Below are positions 36,564-46,454 of a stretch of 64,000 nt of DNA, piece after piece. The stretch lies in assembly GCA_944381485.1 (NCBI GenBank), contig CALWLI010000010.1, positions 1 through 64,000 of the forward strand. The letters are read 5' to 3'. The DNA is from an uncultured Lachnospiraceae bacterium. GTDB lineage: Bacteria > Bacillota > Clostridia > Lachnospirales > Lachnospiraceae. Within the stretch, counting starts at the first letter, position 1; the number at the start of each line of letters is the position of its first letter. The notes under the pieces are model-generated. The model worked only from the letters and a program-made list of their open reading frames with translations, was not told the DNA's origin and ran no database searches. A program made the position numbers and the translations under genes.

Positions 36564-37431
36564 CATATGGAACCCCTGGCATGGCTGCATAAAATGCAGC
36601 GAGGGCTGCGAGAACTGTTACATGTATTTCCTTGACAAAATTAGGGATCAGGACGGTTCCCAAATATATAAGACAAAAACAGGCTTTAACTACCCTCTGC
36701 AAAAAACAAAAAAGGGCAGCTACAAGATAAAAAGCGGGGAGATGATAAGAGTCTGTATGACCTCTGATTTTTTCCTTCCGGAGGCAGACAAGTGGCGCCC
36801 GGAGACCTGGGATATGATGAGAAGAAGGCCCGACGTGATATTTTATCTTCTCACGAAGCGCCCTGAGCGCATAGAGAAATGTCTTCCACCTGATTGGGGA
36901 GAAGGTTACGAGAACGTTATGCTAAACGTCACCTGCGAAAATCAAAAAAGAGCCGATGAGAGGATACCTGTTCTCCTCTCCCTTCCTGCAAAGCACAGAG
37001 GTATAATGTGCGCTCCTTTTATAGGAGCTGTAAGCATAGAAAAGTATCTCTGTAAAGGGCTTATAGAGCAGGTGGTCTGCGGTGGAGAGAATTATGACGG
37101 AGCAAGACCCTGCAGCTTTGATTGGGTAAAGTCTCTGCGTGCAGAGTGCAAGGCCTGTAATGTCACCTTCTGCTTTATAGAGACGGGTACAAAATTCATA
37201 AAGGACGGAAGGATATACACCATCCCCGATAAGAGGATACAGAGCATCATGGCCCATAAATCGGGAATGAATTTCAAGGGAAGGCCCATTGATTTTAAAC
37301 TCTTTGACGATTGGGGATACCCTCTTAGAAAAGATGAACTGTACATACCCTATTTCGGAAAAAGATGCGCAGAATGCGGAAGCCGCATCATATGCAACGG
37401 ATGCGCAAGATGCGGCAAATGTGACAACTGA
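36556..37431 (+). CDS. DUF5131 (phage Gp37/Gp68-like) Cys-rich protein
   Basis: A 291-residue protein. The N-terminus WNPWHGCIKCSEGCENCYMY, with Cys at 11, 14, 18 and 21, and the later blocks FFLPEADKWRPETWDMMRRRPDVIFYLLTKRPERI and VVCGGENYDGARPCSFDWVKSLRAEC match PF07505. This family is known from phages and bacterial genomes and has a three-Cys motif often linked to a separate partner protein; none is seen here. The C-terminus has a second Cys cluster (CAECG...CNGCARCGKC) like a zinc ribbon. GGGGGATC precedes the ATG. Biochemical function is not established. Confidence 0.8.
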   Translation: MHDIWNPWHGCIKCSEGCENCYMYFLDKIRDQDGSQIYKTKTGFNYPLQKTKKGSYKIKSGEMIRVCMTSDFFLPEADKWRPETWDMMRRRPDVIFYLLTKRPERIEKCLPPDWGEGYENVMLNVTCENQKRADERIPVLLSLPAKHRGIMCAPFIGAVSIEKYLCKGLIEQVVCGGENYDGARPCSFDWVKSLRAECKACNVTFCFIETGTKFIKDGRIYTIPDKRIQSIMAHKSGMNFKGRPIDFKLFDDWGYPLRKDELYIPYFGKRCAECGSRIICNGCARCGKCDN

Positions 37432-37439
37432 TTCAGATT

Positions 37440-37949
37440 TTATACTTTTTTTCGCGTTAGAAATATTGCTGTCCCCGAAAGGAAGAATACAATAAAGAGC
37501 TCCGGAAACTCGGCTGCTGTGATAAGTAAAGAGCTGTAAATGCTGTCAAAGACCGGGCCGAAGCTTATACTTCCGCTGAAACTCGCATTTTCGTAAGCGC
37601 TTATCCACTGTCTTACTCCCATCACAGTAAGCGCCGCCCCATATGGAGCTATAAGTACAAAATACAGTGCTGAAATTGCTCTCAAAGCTATGCCTGTGAG
37701 CCTTCTTGCTTTGGAATCTGAAAGCTTGCCTTCTGTAAATATCACAACAAACCTCGTAAAATGATAACCTCCCACAAGAAGGAATAAGGGCAGCACTACT
37801 ATCCTTTGAAGTATCGATACAAATGAGAGAGTAAAATACATGGCGGAATATTTGTATTCCACATTAAAAATGTAAAACTCAATCAGGCTGTAAACCGCAA
37901 AAAGAATCAAAAGAACAGATATGGAAAAAGCCATGTCCTTTTTTTTCAT
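37440..37949 (-). CDS. Predicted membrane protein, unknown function
   Basis: A 169-residue protein with about four hydrophobic segments (residues 7-29, 38-62, 86-110 and 135-163) and a Lys-rich C-terminal end (TRKKV). I do not recognise a family. It converges on the DUF5131 gene with eight bases between them and follows the GNAT gene by 20 bases on the same strand, so the two may be co-transcribed. Confidence 0.6.
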   Translation of the reverse strand: MKKKDMAFSISVLLILFAVYSLIEFYIFNVEYKYSAMYFTLSFVSILQRIVVLPLFLLVGGYHFTRFVVIFTEGKLSDSKARRLTGIALRAISALYFVLIAPYGAALTVMGVRQWISAYENASFSGSISFGPVFDSIYSSLLITAAEFPELFIVFFLSGTAIFLTRKKV

Positions 37950-37969
37950 AAGTACCTCCCCCTTCGGCT

Positions 37970-38473
37970 TTAAACCTCAATATAATAGAGGCATATGTCC
38001 TCGTAGTGCCCGTCCTTCATTCTGAAGCCTCCCGGCACTGTTCCCAAAAGATTAAATCCCAGTCTCTCATAAAGATGTCTCGCGTGAATGTTCCCGGCAA
38101 CAACGGCATTAAACTGAAGCACCTTGAATCCGCATTCCGATGCTGAACTGATGCAGTGCTTCACCAGCATTTCACCAATGTGCAGACCTCTCTTTCTCGA
38201 ATCCACCGCATAGCTTGCATTGCACAGATGGCCGCATCTCCCCACATTGTTAGGGTGAAGAATGTACATGCCTAAGATTTCTCCGGTATCCCTGTCCTCT
38301 GCAACGGCACATTTAGTCTGTGCCATAAAAAACTTTCTGCCATCCTCCTCGCTCAATTTTTCCTCCTGAGGAAAGGCTGTCCCCTCCTCAACTACCTCAT
38401 TCCAAATCTCGGTCATGCGTTTTACATCGTCTTCTCTGTAGTCTCTCACAATTATGTTTTTCATGTCTGCCAC
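37970..38473 (-). CDS. GNAT-family N-acetyltransferase
   Basis: A 167-residue acetyl-CoA-dependent transferase. The acetyl-CoA loop reads RKRGLHIGEMLVKH, followed by QFNAVVAGNIHARHLYERLGFNLLGTVPGGF, the closing GNAT motif, close to the phosphinothricin-acetyltransferase-like group. The start is a GTG with AAAGG upstream; an ATG three codons later is an alternative. The substrate is unknown. It lies 61 bases after isocitrate dehydrogenase and may be a tail gene of that operon. Confidence 0.8.
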   Translation of the reverse strand: MADMKNIIVRDYREDDVKRMTEIWNEVVEEGTAFPQEEKLSEEDGRKFFMAQTKCAVAEDRDTGEILGMYILHPNNVGRCGHLCNASYAVDSRKRGLHIGEMLVKHCISSASECGFKVLQFNAVVAGNIHARHLYERLGFNLLGTVPGGFRMKDGHYEDICLYYIEV

Positions 38474-38534
38474 TTTATTTACCTTTCTGTACTGTAAAAG
38501 CTGTCCCGCAAGATATTTACAAATTTCCGGTTTT

Positions 38535-39545
38535 TCAACGGAGCTTTGCGGTTATCTCTCCCACATACTCCTTTGTGGAGGCACTTCCGCCAAGGTCCGG
38601 AGTAAGGTGCTTTCCTTCAAGAAGGACCTCGTCAACAGCCGTGCGTATCTTCTTTGCGCAGTCTCTCTCTCCCATGTGCTCCAGCATCATGCAGGCTGAC
38701 CACAAGAAGGCCGTAGGATTTGCTATGCCCTTTCCTGCAATGTCGGGGGCACTTCCGTGAACGGCCTCGAACATGGCGTAGCCCTTTCCAAGGTTTGCCG
38801 AGGGCAAGAGACCCAGCCCTCCTATAAGCCCGCTTGAGAGATCTGAAAGTATATCGCCGTAGAGGTTAGGCATTACCATTATGTCGAACTGCTCGGGATG
38901 CATTACCATCTGCATGGCTGCATTGTCCACTATCTTGTCGTCCGCCTCCACATCAGGATAGTTCTTTGCTGTCTCATAAAATATATCTCTGAACATTCCG
39001 TCGGAGAGCTTCATTATGTTTGCCTTGTGTATACAGGTGACTTTTTTTCTTCCCTGACTGAGGGCGTATTCAAAGGCATCCCTTATTATCCTCTCGGAGC
39101 ATCTCCTTGTGATTATCTTTATAGAGTGGGCTGTGTCCTTATCTATCATCTCCTCAACCCCCGCGTAGAGGTCCTCTGTATTCTCTCTGAATATGACCAG
39201 ATCAACATTTTTAAAGGGAGTTTTTACAGCCGCATTTGATTTTGCAGGTCTTATATTCGCATAGAGATCGTATTTCTTTCTGAGCATTACATTAAGGGAG
39301 CGGAATCCCTTTCCCACAGGTGTGGTTATGGGTGACTTTAAAAGGACTCCTGTCTTCTCAAAGGACCTAAATCCTGCCTCAGGTATGAGCTCACCGTGGG
39401 CCTCGTACTCAGCCTCTCCCACGTTAAACATCTCATACTCAAGCCCTGCTCCCGCCGCATCAAGTATCTCCAAAACCGCATCAGTGATCTCAGGGCCTAT
39501 GCCGTCCCCTTTAAATACGGTTATTATCTTTTTCTCTTCAGCCAT
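38535..39545 (-). CDS. icd: Isocitrate dehydrogenase, NAD-type short form
   Basis: A 336-residue member of the isocitrate/isopropylmalate dehydrogenase family. VFKGDGIGPEI binds the cofactor end, SLNVMLRKKYDLYANIRP and FRENTEDLYAGVE mark isocitrate rather than isopropylmalate use, and MVMPNLYGDILSDLSSGLIGGLG holds the metal ligands. It oxidises isocitrate to 2-oxoglutarate. It lies ten bases after citrate synthase and, with aconitase, completes the route from acetyl-CoA and oxaloacetate to glutamate precursor. Confidence 0.9.
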   Translation of the reverse strand: MAEEKKIITVFKGDGIGPEITDAVLEILDAAGAGLEYEMFNVGEAEYEAHGELIPEAGFRSFEKTGVLLKSPITTPVGKGFRSLNVMLRKKYDLYANIRPAKSNAAVKTPFKNVDLVIFRENTEDLYAGVEEMIDKDTAHSIKIITRRCSERIIRDAFEYALSQGRKKVTCIHKANIMKLSDGMFRDIFYETAKNYPDVEADDKIVDNAAMQMVMHPEQFDIMVMPNLYGDILSDLSSGLIGGLGLLPSANLGKGYAMFEAVHGSAPDIAGKGIANPTAFLWSACMMLEHMGERDCAKKIRTAVDEVLLEGKHLTPDLGGSASTKEYVGEITAKLR

Positions 39546-39555
39546 ATCGCTCCTC

Positions 39556-40896
39556 CTATCTCTTCTCTATGGGAATATAGTCCACCTTCTCGCCCACATA
39601 TTTTGTGGCAGGTCTCATTATCCTTCCGTCGTACAGCTTGTTCTCTATGTTGTGGGCTACCCAGCCTACTATCCTTGCGCAGACAAAGAGCGGTGTGTAG
39701 AGATCTCTGGGTATCCCCAGCATGCTGTAGGCAAAGCCGCTGTAGAAGTCCACATTGGTAGGAAGAGCTTTTCCCTTTCTCTTTTCCATAAGCTCATGGG
39801 CTGCAGTCTCAAACCTCCTGTAAAAGTCCAGCTCATTGAGCTTGCCCTTCTCTGCCGCAACATCCTTCAGGCATTCATAGAGTATCTGTGCTCTGGGATC
39901 AGATATAGTGTACACAGCATGCCCGAATCCGTATATAAGGCCCGACTTGTCATAGAGCTTTCCGTCGGCCACCTTCTCTACAGCCGCCTTGATCTTTGCA
40001 TCGGAGGCTCCGTAGCCTCCCACGTCCTCGAGGACCGCATCCATCATCTCAGCCGCCTTTATATTTGCACCTCCATGTCTGGGCCCTTTTAATGAGCCTA
40101 TGCTTCCTGCCACTGTGGAGTAGAAGTCCGTTCCTGTAGACGAGATGACCACGTTTGTGAATGTGGAGTTGTTTCCTCCGCCGTGGTCCGCATGGAGCAT
40201 CAGTATTGTATCAAGGAGTCCTGCCTCCTTCTCGCTGAATTTCTGATCCTTTCTCAAAAGACTCAGGAAGTTCTCGGCTATAGAGTATTCCTTTTTTGCA
40301 TAGTGTATAAAAAGGCTGTCCCTGTCATATATATGGACCTTGCTCCTGTATGCGTAGCAGGCTATGGCAGGAAGCCTTGCTATAAGGCTTATTCCTTTTA
40401 TGAGAGTGTCATATACATCCGTGTCGTCCGGCTCATCGTCAAAATTATACAATGAGAGCACAGCGTTCTGGAGCTTGTTCATAAGGTTCTTTCCTGACAT
40501 CCTCAGGATACTTCCCTCCACAAACTCATCAGGTATTTCATAGAATTCGCTGAGAGCTCTGCAGAACTTTTCCAGCTCCTCCTCCTTGGGAAGATAGCCG
40601 AAGAGAAGAAGGAAGCACACCTCCTCATAGCCGTATCTGCGTCCCTTTCTGCCTCTTACCAGCTCCTCCACGTCTATGCCTCTGTAATAGAGCTTTCCGG
40701 GAATAGCCTTTATTCCATCTTCAGTCTCATCATATCCCACGACATCAGCAATGCGGGTAAGCCCTACCCTGACACCTGTACCGTCCTCGTTTCTGAGTCC
40801 CTTTTTAACATTGTACTCCTTGTACCACTCATTGGGGATCTCGGTATAATTCTGAGATTTCCCGTAAAACTGAGCTATGTAATTTCCCTCTGCCAT
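39556..40896 (-). CDS. gltA: Citrate synthase, first copy
   Basis: A 446-residue citrate synthase joining oxaloacetate and acetyl-CoA. The three catalytic residues are in HADHGGGNNST (His), GFGHAVYTISDPRA (His) and NVDFYSGF (Asp). It has the long N-terminal region shared with the second copy at 53173-54537 (YNVKKGLRNEDGTGVRVGLT). It stands between aconitase and isocitrate dehydrogenase with spacings of 14 and 10 bases. 2-methylcitrate synthase activity is possible but the context favours citrate. Confidence 0.92.
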   Translation of the reverse strand: MAEGNYIAQFYGKSQNYTEIPNEWYKEYNVKKGLRNEDGTGVRVGLTRIADVVGYDETEDGIKAIPGKLYYRGIDVEELVRGRKGRRYGYEEVCFLLLFGYLPKEEELEKFCRALSEFYEIPDEFVEGSILRMSGKNLMNKLQNAVLSLYNFDDEPDDTDVYDTLIKGISLIARLPAIACYAYRSKVHIYDRDSLFIHYAKKEYSIAENFLSLLRKDQKFSEKEAGLLDTILMLHADHGGGNNSTFTNVVISSTGTDFYSTVAGSIGSLKGPRHGGANIKAAEMMDAVLEDVGGYGASDAKIKAAVEKVADGKLYDKSGLIYGFGHAVYTISDPRAQILYECLKDVAAEKGKLNELDFYRRFETAAHELMEKRKGKALPTNVDFYSGFAYSMLGIPRDLYTPLFVCARIVGWVAHNIENKLYDGRIMRPATKYVGEKVDYIPIEKR

Positions 40897-40910
40897 TGTT
40901 TATCTCCTCT

Positions 40911-43232
40911 TTATGCCTGTTTTTTCAGTCTGTTTCTGTTGAAATTTATAAGGCAGCCTGCCTTTATTATCTCCTTCTCCTCCTCTGTGAGATCTGAAAT
41001 GTAAAGCCTGATCTCCGAAGGCGCAGACTTTCCGTCAGCCTTTATGATAAAGGCTTTTATGTCCCTCATATCTCCCGAGAGAAGATCCTTGATACCGGGC
41101 ACATACACATAGTCACCCACATCAAACTGCGGCTCTCCCTGCATCTGAAATGGTACCATGCCCCAGTTTATCACATTAGAGCGGTAGCGCTTTGTGGCAT
41201 ATTCACTGCAGATATTGGCAAGTCCTCCCAATACTCTCTGGCAGCTTGCCGCCTGCTCCCTGGCGGAGCCGTCTCCCGGGCGCACTGCATATATCATGCT
41301 TCCAAGCTCCGGAGCATCTGAGGATGATATATTTAAGCTTTTGTTTATCTCATCTGTCTTTTTTATTACCTCGGCAAGTGAGCTTTCCTTATCCGAAAGC
41401 TTTTCCCTTCCTTCCGTAGAAAGAGTTTCAGCTGTTTTCTTTACTTCCTTTGCTCTTGCCACATACTCAGGATCCCTCCTTGAAAGTGTAAATTCCGCAA
41501 GTCCGAGAGGGTTTGATCTGTAGGATGAGGTCTCACCTGAAGGAATGAGCTCATCAGTAGTGGTCACAGGATCCATGATCTTTGAGCATACCTTAAGAAG
41601 TATGTTGTCGGAAAGCTCAGGCATATCCGGCCAGTCCTTTATATTAGGTCCGTACACAAGCTCTTTATCCTTCTGAGCTTTTCCATATCCCATGTAAACT
41701 CTGTTTTTATACGGTGTCATATCAAAGGAGTAGGCAGGTACGCTGTCATCAAAGTCTATCTCCGTGGCTGCAGTGAGCCTTCCTCCGTTTGCAGCCGTGG
41801 CCGCAATAGATCTTGCATCCATGAGGGCAACTGCTGCCATCTGTCCGTTTCCGGGCTTTGATCCCTCTCTGTTGGGGAAGTTTCTGGTAGTATGTCTTAT
41901 ACTTAAACCGTTATTTGAGGGAGTGTCTCCCGCTCCGAAGCAGGGGCCGCAGAAGGCGGTCCTCACTATGGCTCCGGCATCCATAAGCTCTGATACAGCT
42001 CCCTTTTTAACAAGGTCTGTAAATACAGGCTGGGAAGCCGGATATACCGCAAGAGAAAACTCTCCGTTTCCGCAGCTCTTTCCTTTTATTATATTTGCCG
42101 CCTCCATGATATTGGAGTAGGTACCTCCTGCACAGCCTGCTATCACAGCCTGCTGTACCCTGATCTCTCCCCCGCTGATCTTGTCGAGAAGAGTAAAGCG
42201 GGCTCTTCCTCCCGCCACCTTCTCGGCTTCCTTCTCGGTCTCACGGAATATATCCTCGGCGTTTTCCTTCAGCTCATCTATTGCATAAACATTTGAGGGA
42301 TGGAAGGGGAGGGCTATCATAGGCTTGATCTTTGAAAGATCCACATAGACGCAGCCGTCATAATATGCTACCGCTTCAGGCTCCAGTTTTCTGTAGTCTT
42401 CTTCTCTTCCGTGGAGCTTAAGCCATGCCCTTGTGTCCTCGTCAGTCTCCCATATTGAGCTGAGACAGGTGGTCTCGGTCGTCATTACGTCTATGCCGTT
42501 TCTGAAATCAGTGTCAAGGTTTGCGATTCCCGGTCCTACAAACTCCATCACCTTGTTTTTAACATAGCCGTTTTTAAATACCGCTCCTATTATGGCGAGT
42601 GCGATATCCTGAGGTCCCACGCCCTTTGCAGGCTTATTGTCGAGATACACGGCCACCACTCCCGGGTAGCTTATGTCATAGCTGTCGCGAAGGAGCTGCT
42701 TTACCAGCTCTCCCCCGCCTTCCCCAACAGCCATGGTTCCCAGAGCTCCGTAACGGGTGTGGCTGTCAGAGCCGATTATCATCTTTCCGCAGCCCGCCAT
42801 CATCTCACGCATGTACTGGTGAATAACAGCTATATGGGGAGGAACATATATTCCTCCGTATTTTACAGCTGCGGAGAGGCCGAATACATGGTCGTCCTCA
42901 TTTATAGTGCCTCCCACCGCGCAGAGTGTGTTGTGGCAGTTTGTAAGCACATAAGGAACCGGAAACTCCTCCATTCCGGAAGCTTTGGCTGTCTGGATTA
43001 TGCCCACAAAGGTTATGTCATGGGAAGCCATAGAGTCAAAGCGCAGTCTCAGTTTTTCCATGTTGTCGGAAAGATTGTGAGCTTTAAGTACAGAATAAGC
43101 GATAGTGCCCTTTTTTGCCTCAGACTTGTTCTGTTCTTTTCCTGTCAGTGCCCTGAGTTTTTGAACATCTTCTTCAGGTACTATCTCTCTCTTGTTAACC
43201 AGATATACTCCGCCGTCATATAAGCTTACCAT
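40911..43232 (-). CDS. acnA: Aconitate hydratase
   Basis: A 773-residue iron-sulfur aconitase that interconverts citrate and isocitrate. [66 protein letters not shown] and the C-terminal swivel domain with [14 protein letters not shown] are all present. The sequence starts at the ATG at 43232 with GGAGG before it. It is the first gene of the acn-cit-icd operon and has its own promoter. Confidence 0.92.
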   Translation of the reverse strand: MVSLYDGGVYLVNKREIVPEEDVQKLRALTGKEQNKSEAKKGTIAYSVLKAHNLSDNMEKLRLRFDSMASHDITFVGIIQTAKASGMEEFPVPYVLTNCHNTLCAVGGTINEDDHVFGLSAAVKYGGIYVPPHIAVIHQYMREMMAGCGKMIIGSDSHTRYGALGTMAVGEGGGELVKQLLRDSYDISYPGVVAVYLDNKPAKGVGPQDIALAIIGAVFKNGYVKNKVMEFVGPGIANLDTDFRNGIDVMTTETTCLSSIWETDEDTRAWLKLHGREEDYRKLEPEAVAYYDGCVYVDLSKIKPMIALPFHPSNVYAIDELKENAEDIFRETEKEAEKVAGGRARFTLLDKISGGEIRVQQAVIAGCAGGTYSNIMEAANIIKGKSCGNGEFSLAVYPASQPVFTDLVKKGAVSELMDAGAIVRTAFCGPCFGAGDTPSNNGLSIRHTTRNFPNREGSKPGNGQMAAVALMDARSIAATAANGGRLTAATEIDFDDSVPAYSFDMTPYKNRVYMGYGKAQKDKELVYGPNIKDWPDMPELSDNILLKVCSKIMDPVTTTDELIPSGETSSYRSNPLGLAEFTLSRRDPEYVARAKEVKKTAETLSTEGREKLSDKESSLAEVIKKTDEINKSLNISSSDAPELGSMIYAVRPGDGSAREQAASCQRVLGGLANICSEYATKRYRSNVINWGMVPFQMQGEPQFDVGDYVYVPGIKDLLSGDMRDIKAFIIKADGKSAPSEIRLYISDLTEEEKEIIKAGCLINFNRNRLKKQA

Positions 43233-43284
43233 ATTCAGAACCTCCGTCTTTTTTTAGCGATCAATGAATTTTTGAGATATGGGT

Positions 43285-43313
43285 ATTATACTCCCGAAGC
43301 TTAAAATCAACAA
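43285..43313 (-). promoter_or_regulatory. Promoter of the aconitase operon
   Basis: TTGTTG (43308-43313), 17 bases and a perfect TATAAT (43285-43290) on the minus strand, about 52 bases before the ATG. Confidence 0.6.
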
Positions 43314-43353
43314 GAATTCTTTTATCTGTCCTATTTTATTTTTAAATGCAAAA

Positions 43354-43377
43354 GCGGAGCGGTCAATTCCGCTCCGC
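43354..43377 (-). terminator. Terminator after the L25 gene
   Basis: GCGGAGCGG and CCGCTCCGC make a perfect 9-bp GC-rich stem with a six-base loop, followed by TTTTGCATTT on the minus strand. Confidence 0.8.
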
Positions 43378-43400
43378 CTTAAAATGTTCTTTCTTTTTTA

Positions 43401-43994
43401 TCACTCTGTGACTGTGCCCTCGGCTGCCTCAGTATTTTCCTCGGGAATATCCGCATTGTGAGGTGCCGCAAGGGAAACAACTATCTCCTCCGGATCTGTT
43501 ATAAGGCTGACATCCTTGTCAGACGCGATGGCAAGGTCTTTGACCTTTATCATGTCTCCCACCTTCATCTCCGCCACGTCGATCTCAACTTTCTCCACAA
43601 GGGCTGAGGGAAGAGCCTTGTAAGCTATCTCTTCAAGGTGCTGTTGAATCACGCCAAGAGCCTTATCATGGTTTAAGAGAATGACCTCAGCTACAGAGTG
43701 GACAGCCTCGCCGCTCACCAGAGCCTGAAAATCTATCTCATCCACCTGAGATTTGAGGGAGTTGAAGTCTATCTCCTTTATTAGGACATCATAGTTCTCT
43801 CCGTCAACACAGAGGTTTATCCTGCTGCCCTTAAAGCTTGTCTTTAAGAGCTTCTCCGCTTCCTTCTTCTCGATCTTTACAGGAATGGAGCCTTCTATCT
43901 CCTTTCCGAATACGTTACCTGTAACGTATCCCTCCCGTCTAAGCTTCTTTGCCTTTACAGACATGTCTCTTTTCTCAGCTTTTAAAGTAGTCAT
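43401..43994 (-). CDS. rplY: Ribosomal protein L25 / general stress protein Ctc
   Basis: A 197-residue long-form L25 that binds 5S rRNA. The N-terminal L25 domain (MTTLKAEKRDMSVKAKKLRREGYVTGNVFGKEIEGSIPV) is followed by the beta-rich CTC domain (ALPSALVEKVEIDVAEMKVGDMIKVKDL). The acidic C-terminal tail is common. AGGAGGAAA precedes the ATG. It is a single-gene unit with its own terminator. Confidence 0.93.
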   Translation of the reverse strand: MTTLKAEKRDMSVKAKKLRREGYVTGNVFGKEIEGSIPVKIEKKEAEKLLKTSFKGSRINLCVDGENYDVLIKEIDFNSLKSQVDEIDFQALVSGEAVHSVAEVILLNHDKALGVIQQHLEEIAYKALPSALVEKVEIDVAEMKVGDMIKVKDLAIASDKDVSLITDPEEIVVSLAAPHNADIPEENTEAAEGTVTE

Positions 43995-44124
43995 TTATCT
44001 TTTCCTCCTAAAACTGATTGCTTAGCGGCCTTCAATTTTGCGTGATGATTGGATCGGCAAACAGGTCTGTTAAGTTCTCTATTCTTTTTACAGCTTCATT
44101 ATACACCCTTTGTCAAGAGTTTTT

Positions 44125-45789
44125 TTACAGCTGATATTCTTTTATCCTCCTGAACAGAGTTGTCCTTGATATGCCAAGAACTTCAGATATCTTTTTGCGG
44201 CTGTATCCCTTTTTCATCAGTTCTTTTATCCTTTTAATCTCCAATTCTCTGAGTGATTCAGGCTTTGTGTCTTCAATCGAGTAATTTTCAAAATCCGTCT
44301 CACTCTTTTGGCCGTCTTTGAGCACCGCTTCCTCCAATATCCTGTCAATTGCGCTTACAGGAAGGGAACGGTATTTTTGCCACATTAATTTTATTTCCCC
44401 TCTTTTTATTATAAACTTCTTTTTGTGATATACACCGCAATAATATCTTATTCCTCTTATAACAAGCTTTTTAAAAAGCATGTAATTGTTGTAAACAGTA
44501 TCTTTGACCTCCAGCCGAGTTCCGGATATACGCTCATATAATTCTTCACTGAATTTACCTTCCGAAGCAAGTTTTGCCAAATTTACTTCAGAGCAGAAAA
44601 TAAATTTAACGTCTGCATATACTATCCTTTCGTCCTCTGTACAGAGCCTCCCTGTCCGTATAAACTCACATATCTTTTCTTGAATATACAGACTCATATT
44701 TTCAGGATTGACCACTATCAATGTTCCGCCGTCCATGTTCCTTAAAAGACCGTACTCGCCAAAAAGATAACTGTCCAAAAGATCCCTGTATACCGATTCC
44801 ATATATATTATCTTCATATCCCGGATCCTTCCGGGAGAATAATTGAAAACAGCCTTTGCTATAAGTTCATTTATGACATTGTCAGGACCTGTGATCAATT
44901 TATTATCGTCATTTTCTGCGGCTTTTTCCGCCTCATCTATCAATTCTCGCGACAGGACTCCTTGCAGCCATTCAAATGTCACATATGTGCCTTGAAGCAG
45001 CATGTTCGTGTTTTCTTTTAAATTTTTGAAGCTTTTAAAACTTAGTATAAATCCATATTCGGCTTCGTTTAAATAAATCTTTTTTGAGCTCACTGTCCCG
45101 TAGAAGACCTGATTTCCGAAGTTTATGGATACTCGAAGATCGTTCCTCTCTTTTTGGTCTCTGTAATATATTTCGAACTGCGGATAAATGTTTGTGATAT
45201 TATTACCTATCCACTCATCCTTTCCTGAAAATACCGACTTAAAGCTGTTGTTCATATATAAGATATTTCCATAATTATCTGTATAAAGAACAGCGTCTTC
45301 CATCATATCAAGGACCTTCTCAATCTCTGATATCTTCTTTTTAAGTCCCTTCTTCTCAATATGATTCATGATCCTTACAGCAACAAGATCCGCCATATTT
45401 TCCATAAATTTAATTGTCGATTCTTTGCTGTCAAAAAGATTCTTTACTTTGAAGGAAGGTATGACAAGGCAGATTGCCCCCAATACTCTGTTCTCATATC
45501 TTACAGGAACTCCGATGAAGCCCTTCATCTTGCATCTTTTGAATTGCTCACATTCTCTACAGCTTTTGACTTTGGCTTTGTCTTCAATTATTACATTATG
45601 ATTATTTACTATCACATCCGCAACTAACGAGCCGATTTTAATGTCATTATAAAGAGAAAAGTGTCTGAAGGCGCTCCCCACTATGTTCATTTTAGAGTCG
45701 ATTATAATTACGTCTGTATTAACCACGTCGGATATGGCCACGGCAAAGTTACTGCAAAAATCTGTTATCCTGCCAAGCATGCTGTCCAT
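44125..45789 (-). CDS. GAF-PAS regulator with degenerate sigma-54-activator AAA+ domain and HTH
   Basis: A 554-residue regulator resembling DhaR/acetoin-type activators. A GAF-like sensor (about 10-140) contains CRECEQFKRC, a possible metal or redox site. A PAS domain follows (about 155-260), then a region that aligns with the AAA+ domain but lacks its motifs: Walker A reads ITGPDNVINE, the GAFTGA loop is absent, and Walker B reads GTLIVVNPEN. A Fis-type helix-turn-helix ends it (MKKGYSRKKISEVLGISRTTLFRRIKE). It lies just past the terminator of the liv-dhaKL operon on the same strand and is the likely regulator of that operon. ATP-driven sigma-54 activation is very unlikely. Confidence 0.8.
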   Translation of the reverse strand: MDSMLGRITDFCSNFAVAISDVVNTDVIIIDSKMNIVGSAFRHFSLYNDIKIGSLVADVIVNNHNVIIEDKAKVKSCRECEQFKRCKMKGFIGVPVRYENRVLGAICLVIPSFKVKNLFDSKESTIKFMENMADLVAVRIMNHIEKKGLKKKISEIEKVLDMMEDAVLYTDNYGNILYMNNSFKSVFSGKDEWIGNNITNIYPQFEIYYRDQKERNDLRVSINFGNQVFYGTVSSKKIYLNEAEYGFILSFKSFKNLKENTNMLLQGTYVTFEWLQGVLSRELIDEAEKAAENDDNKLITGPDNVINELIAKAVFNYSPGRIRDMKIIYMESVYRDLLDSYLFGEYGLLRNMDGGTLIVVNPENMSLYIQEKICEFIRTGRLCTEDERIVYADVKFIFCSEVNLAKLASEGKFSEELYERISGTRLEVKDTVYNNYMLFKKLVIRGIRYYCGVYHKKKFIIKRGEIKLMWQKYRSLPVSAIDRILEEAVLKDGQKSETDFENYSIEDTKPESLRELEIKRIKELMKKGYSRKKISEVLGISRTTLFRRIKEYQL

Positions 45790-45862
45790 ATATTTTGCTC
45801 CTATTCCGTGAAATAATGTCAGTATATTAGATTTAAATATTAGTTTATTGTATCATACGACC

Positions 45863-45901
45863 AAAAAGGCCACCACTGTTTTTTATAAACCGGTGACCTT
45901 T
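45863..45901 (-). terminator. Terminator of the liv-dhaKL-ATC hydrolase operon
   Basis: AAAGGTCACC and GGTGGCCTTT pair over ten bases with one G-U, and T's follow on the minus strand, about 55 bases after the last stop. Confidence 0.8.
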
Positions 45902-45955
45902 AAAGATGCTATAAACAATACTGTTAGGTTTTAAGCTGCTTATTATCTGTTATTG

Positions 45956-46438
45956 TTACTTTTTATTCTTCTTAATTCTGACCTCACAAACGTCATCTCC
46001 GTTTGCAATGGTCTTACCCAATTCAAACTCATATCCGAGAGCCTCGCATATTCCTCTGTCTCCGTCCATAGCAATATCACAGAGAACAGAGCACTCCTCA
46101 TCTGTCGCCCCCAGCTTTTTCCAAGCAGAAACCAGAGGACAATAATGGAAGTCTACGCTTAAGCTCTCATCGTCGGATTCAGGAACCATCTGGAAGACTC
46201 CCTTGACATTGTCATTGATAAACTCATTGACAAATACTTTAAAGTCATCTGTATGTGTATACTTATTTTCTCCGTGAAAGCGTCCGCACTCCTTTATTGC
46301 CTTGTGGGCAAACTCATCGCTGAGGCCTGCCGCCTTTGCCTCCTTGTACATAAGATACATCCAAGTAGCGCGATGCTCAAATGCGTTTCTGAGGTCCTCA
46401 ATATGCTCTCCTCTGTCTTCAGGTATGTTTTTGATCAT
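45956..46438 (-). CDS. L-2-amino-thiazoline-4-carboxylic acid hydrolase family protein
   Basis: A 160-residue cytoplasmic protein when started at the ATG at 46438, where GGAGG lies eight bases upstream. HYCPLVSAWKKLGATDEECSVLCDIAMDGDRGICEALGYEFEL matches PF14196, named after the enzyme that opens the thiazoline ring of ATC to give a carbamoyl-cysteine. The family is broad and the true substrate here is not known. It is the last gene after dhaL (16-base gap) in the liv-dha operon. Confidence 0.75.
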   Translation of the reverse strand: MIKNIPEDRGEHIEDLRNAFEHRATWMYLMYKEAKAAGLSDEFAHKAIKECGRFHGENKYTHTDDFKVFVNEFINDNVKGVFQMVPESDDESLSVDFHYCPLVSAWKKLGATDEECSVLCDIAMDGDRGICEALGYEFELGKTIANGDDVCEVRIKKNKK

Positions 46439-46454
46439 TTTCTCATCCTCCGAT

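Noticed and set aside
44098..44116. TTGACA and TATAAT before the L25 gene on the minus strand
   Set aside because: The two boxes are only seven bases apart, too close to act as one promoter, and neither has a good partner at normal spacing.
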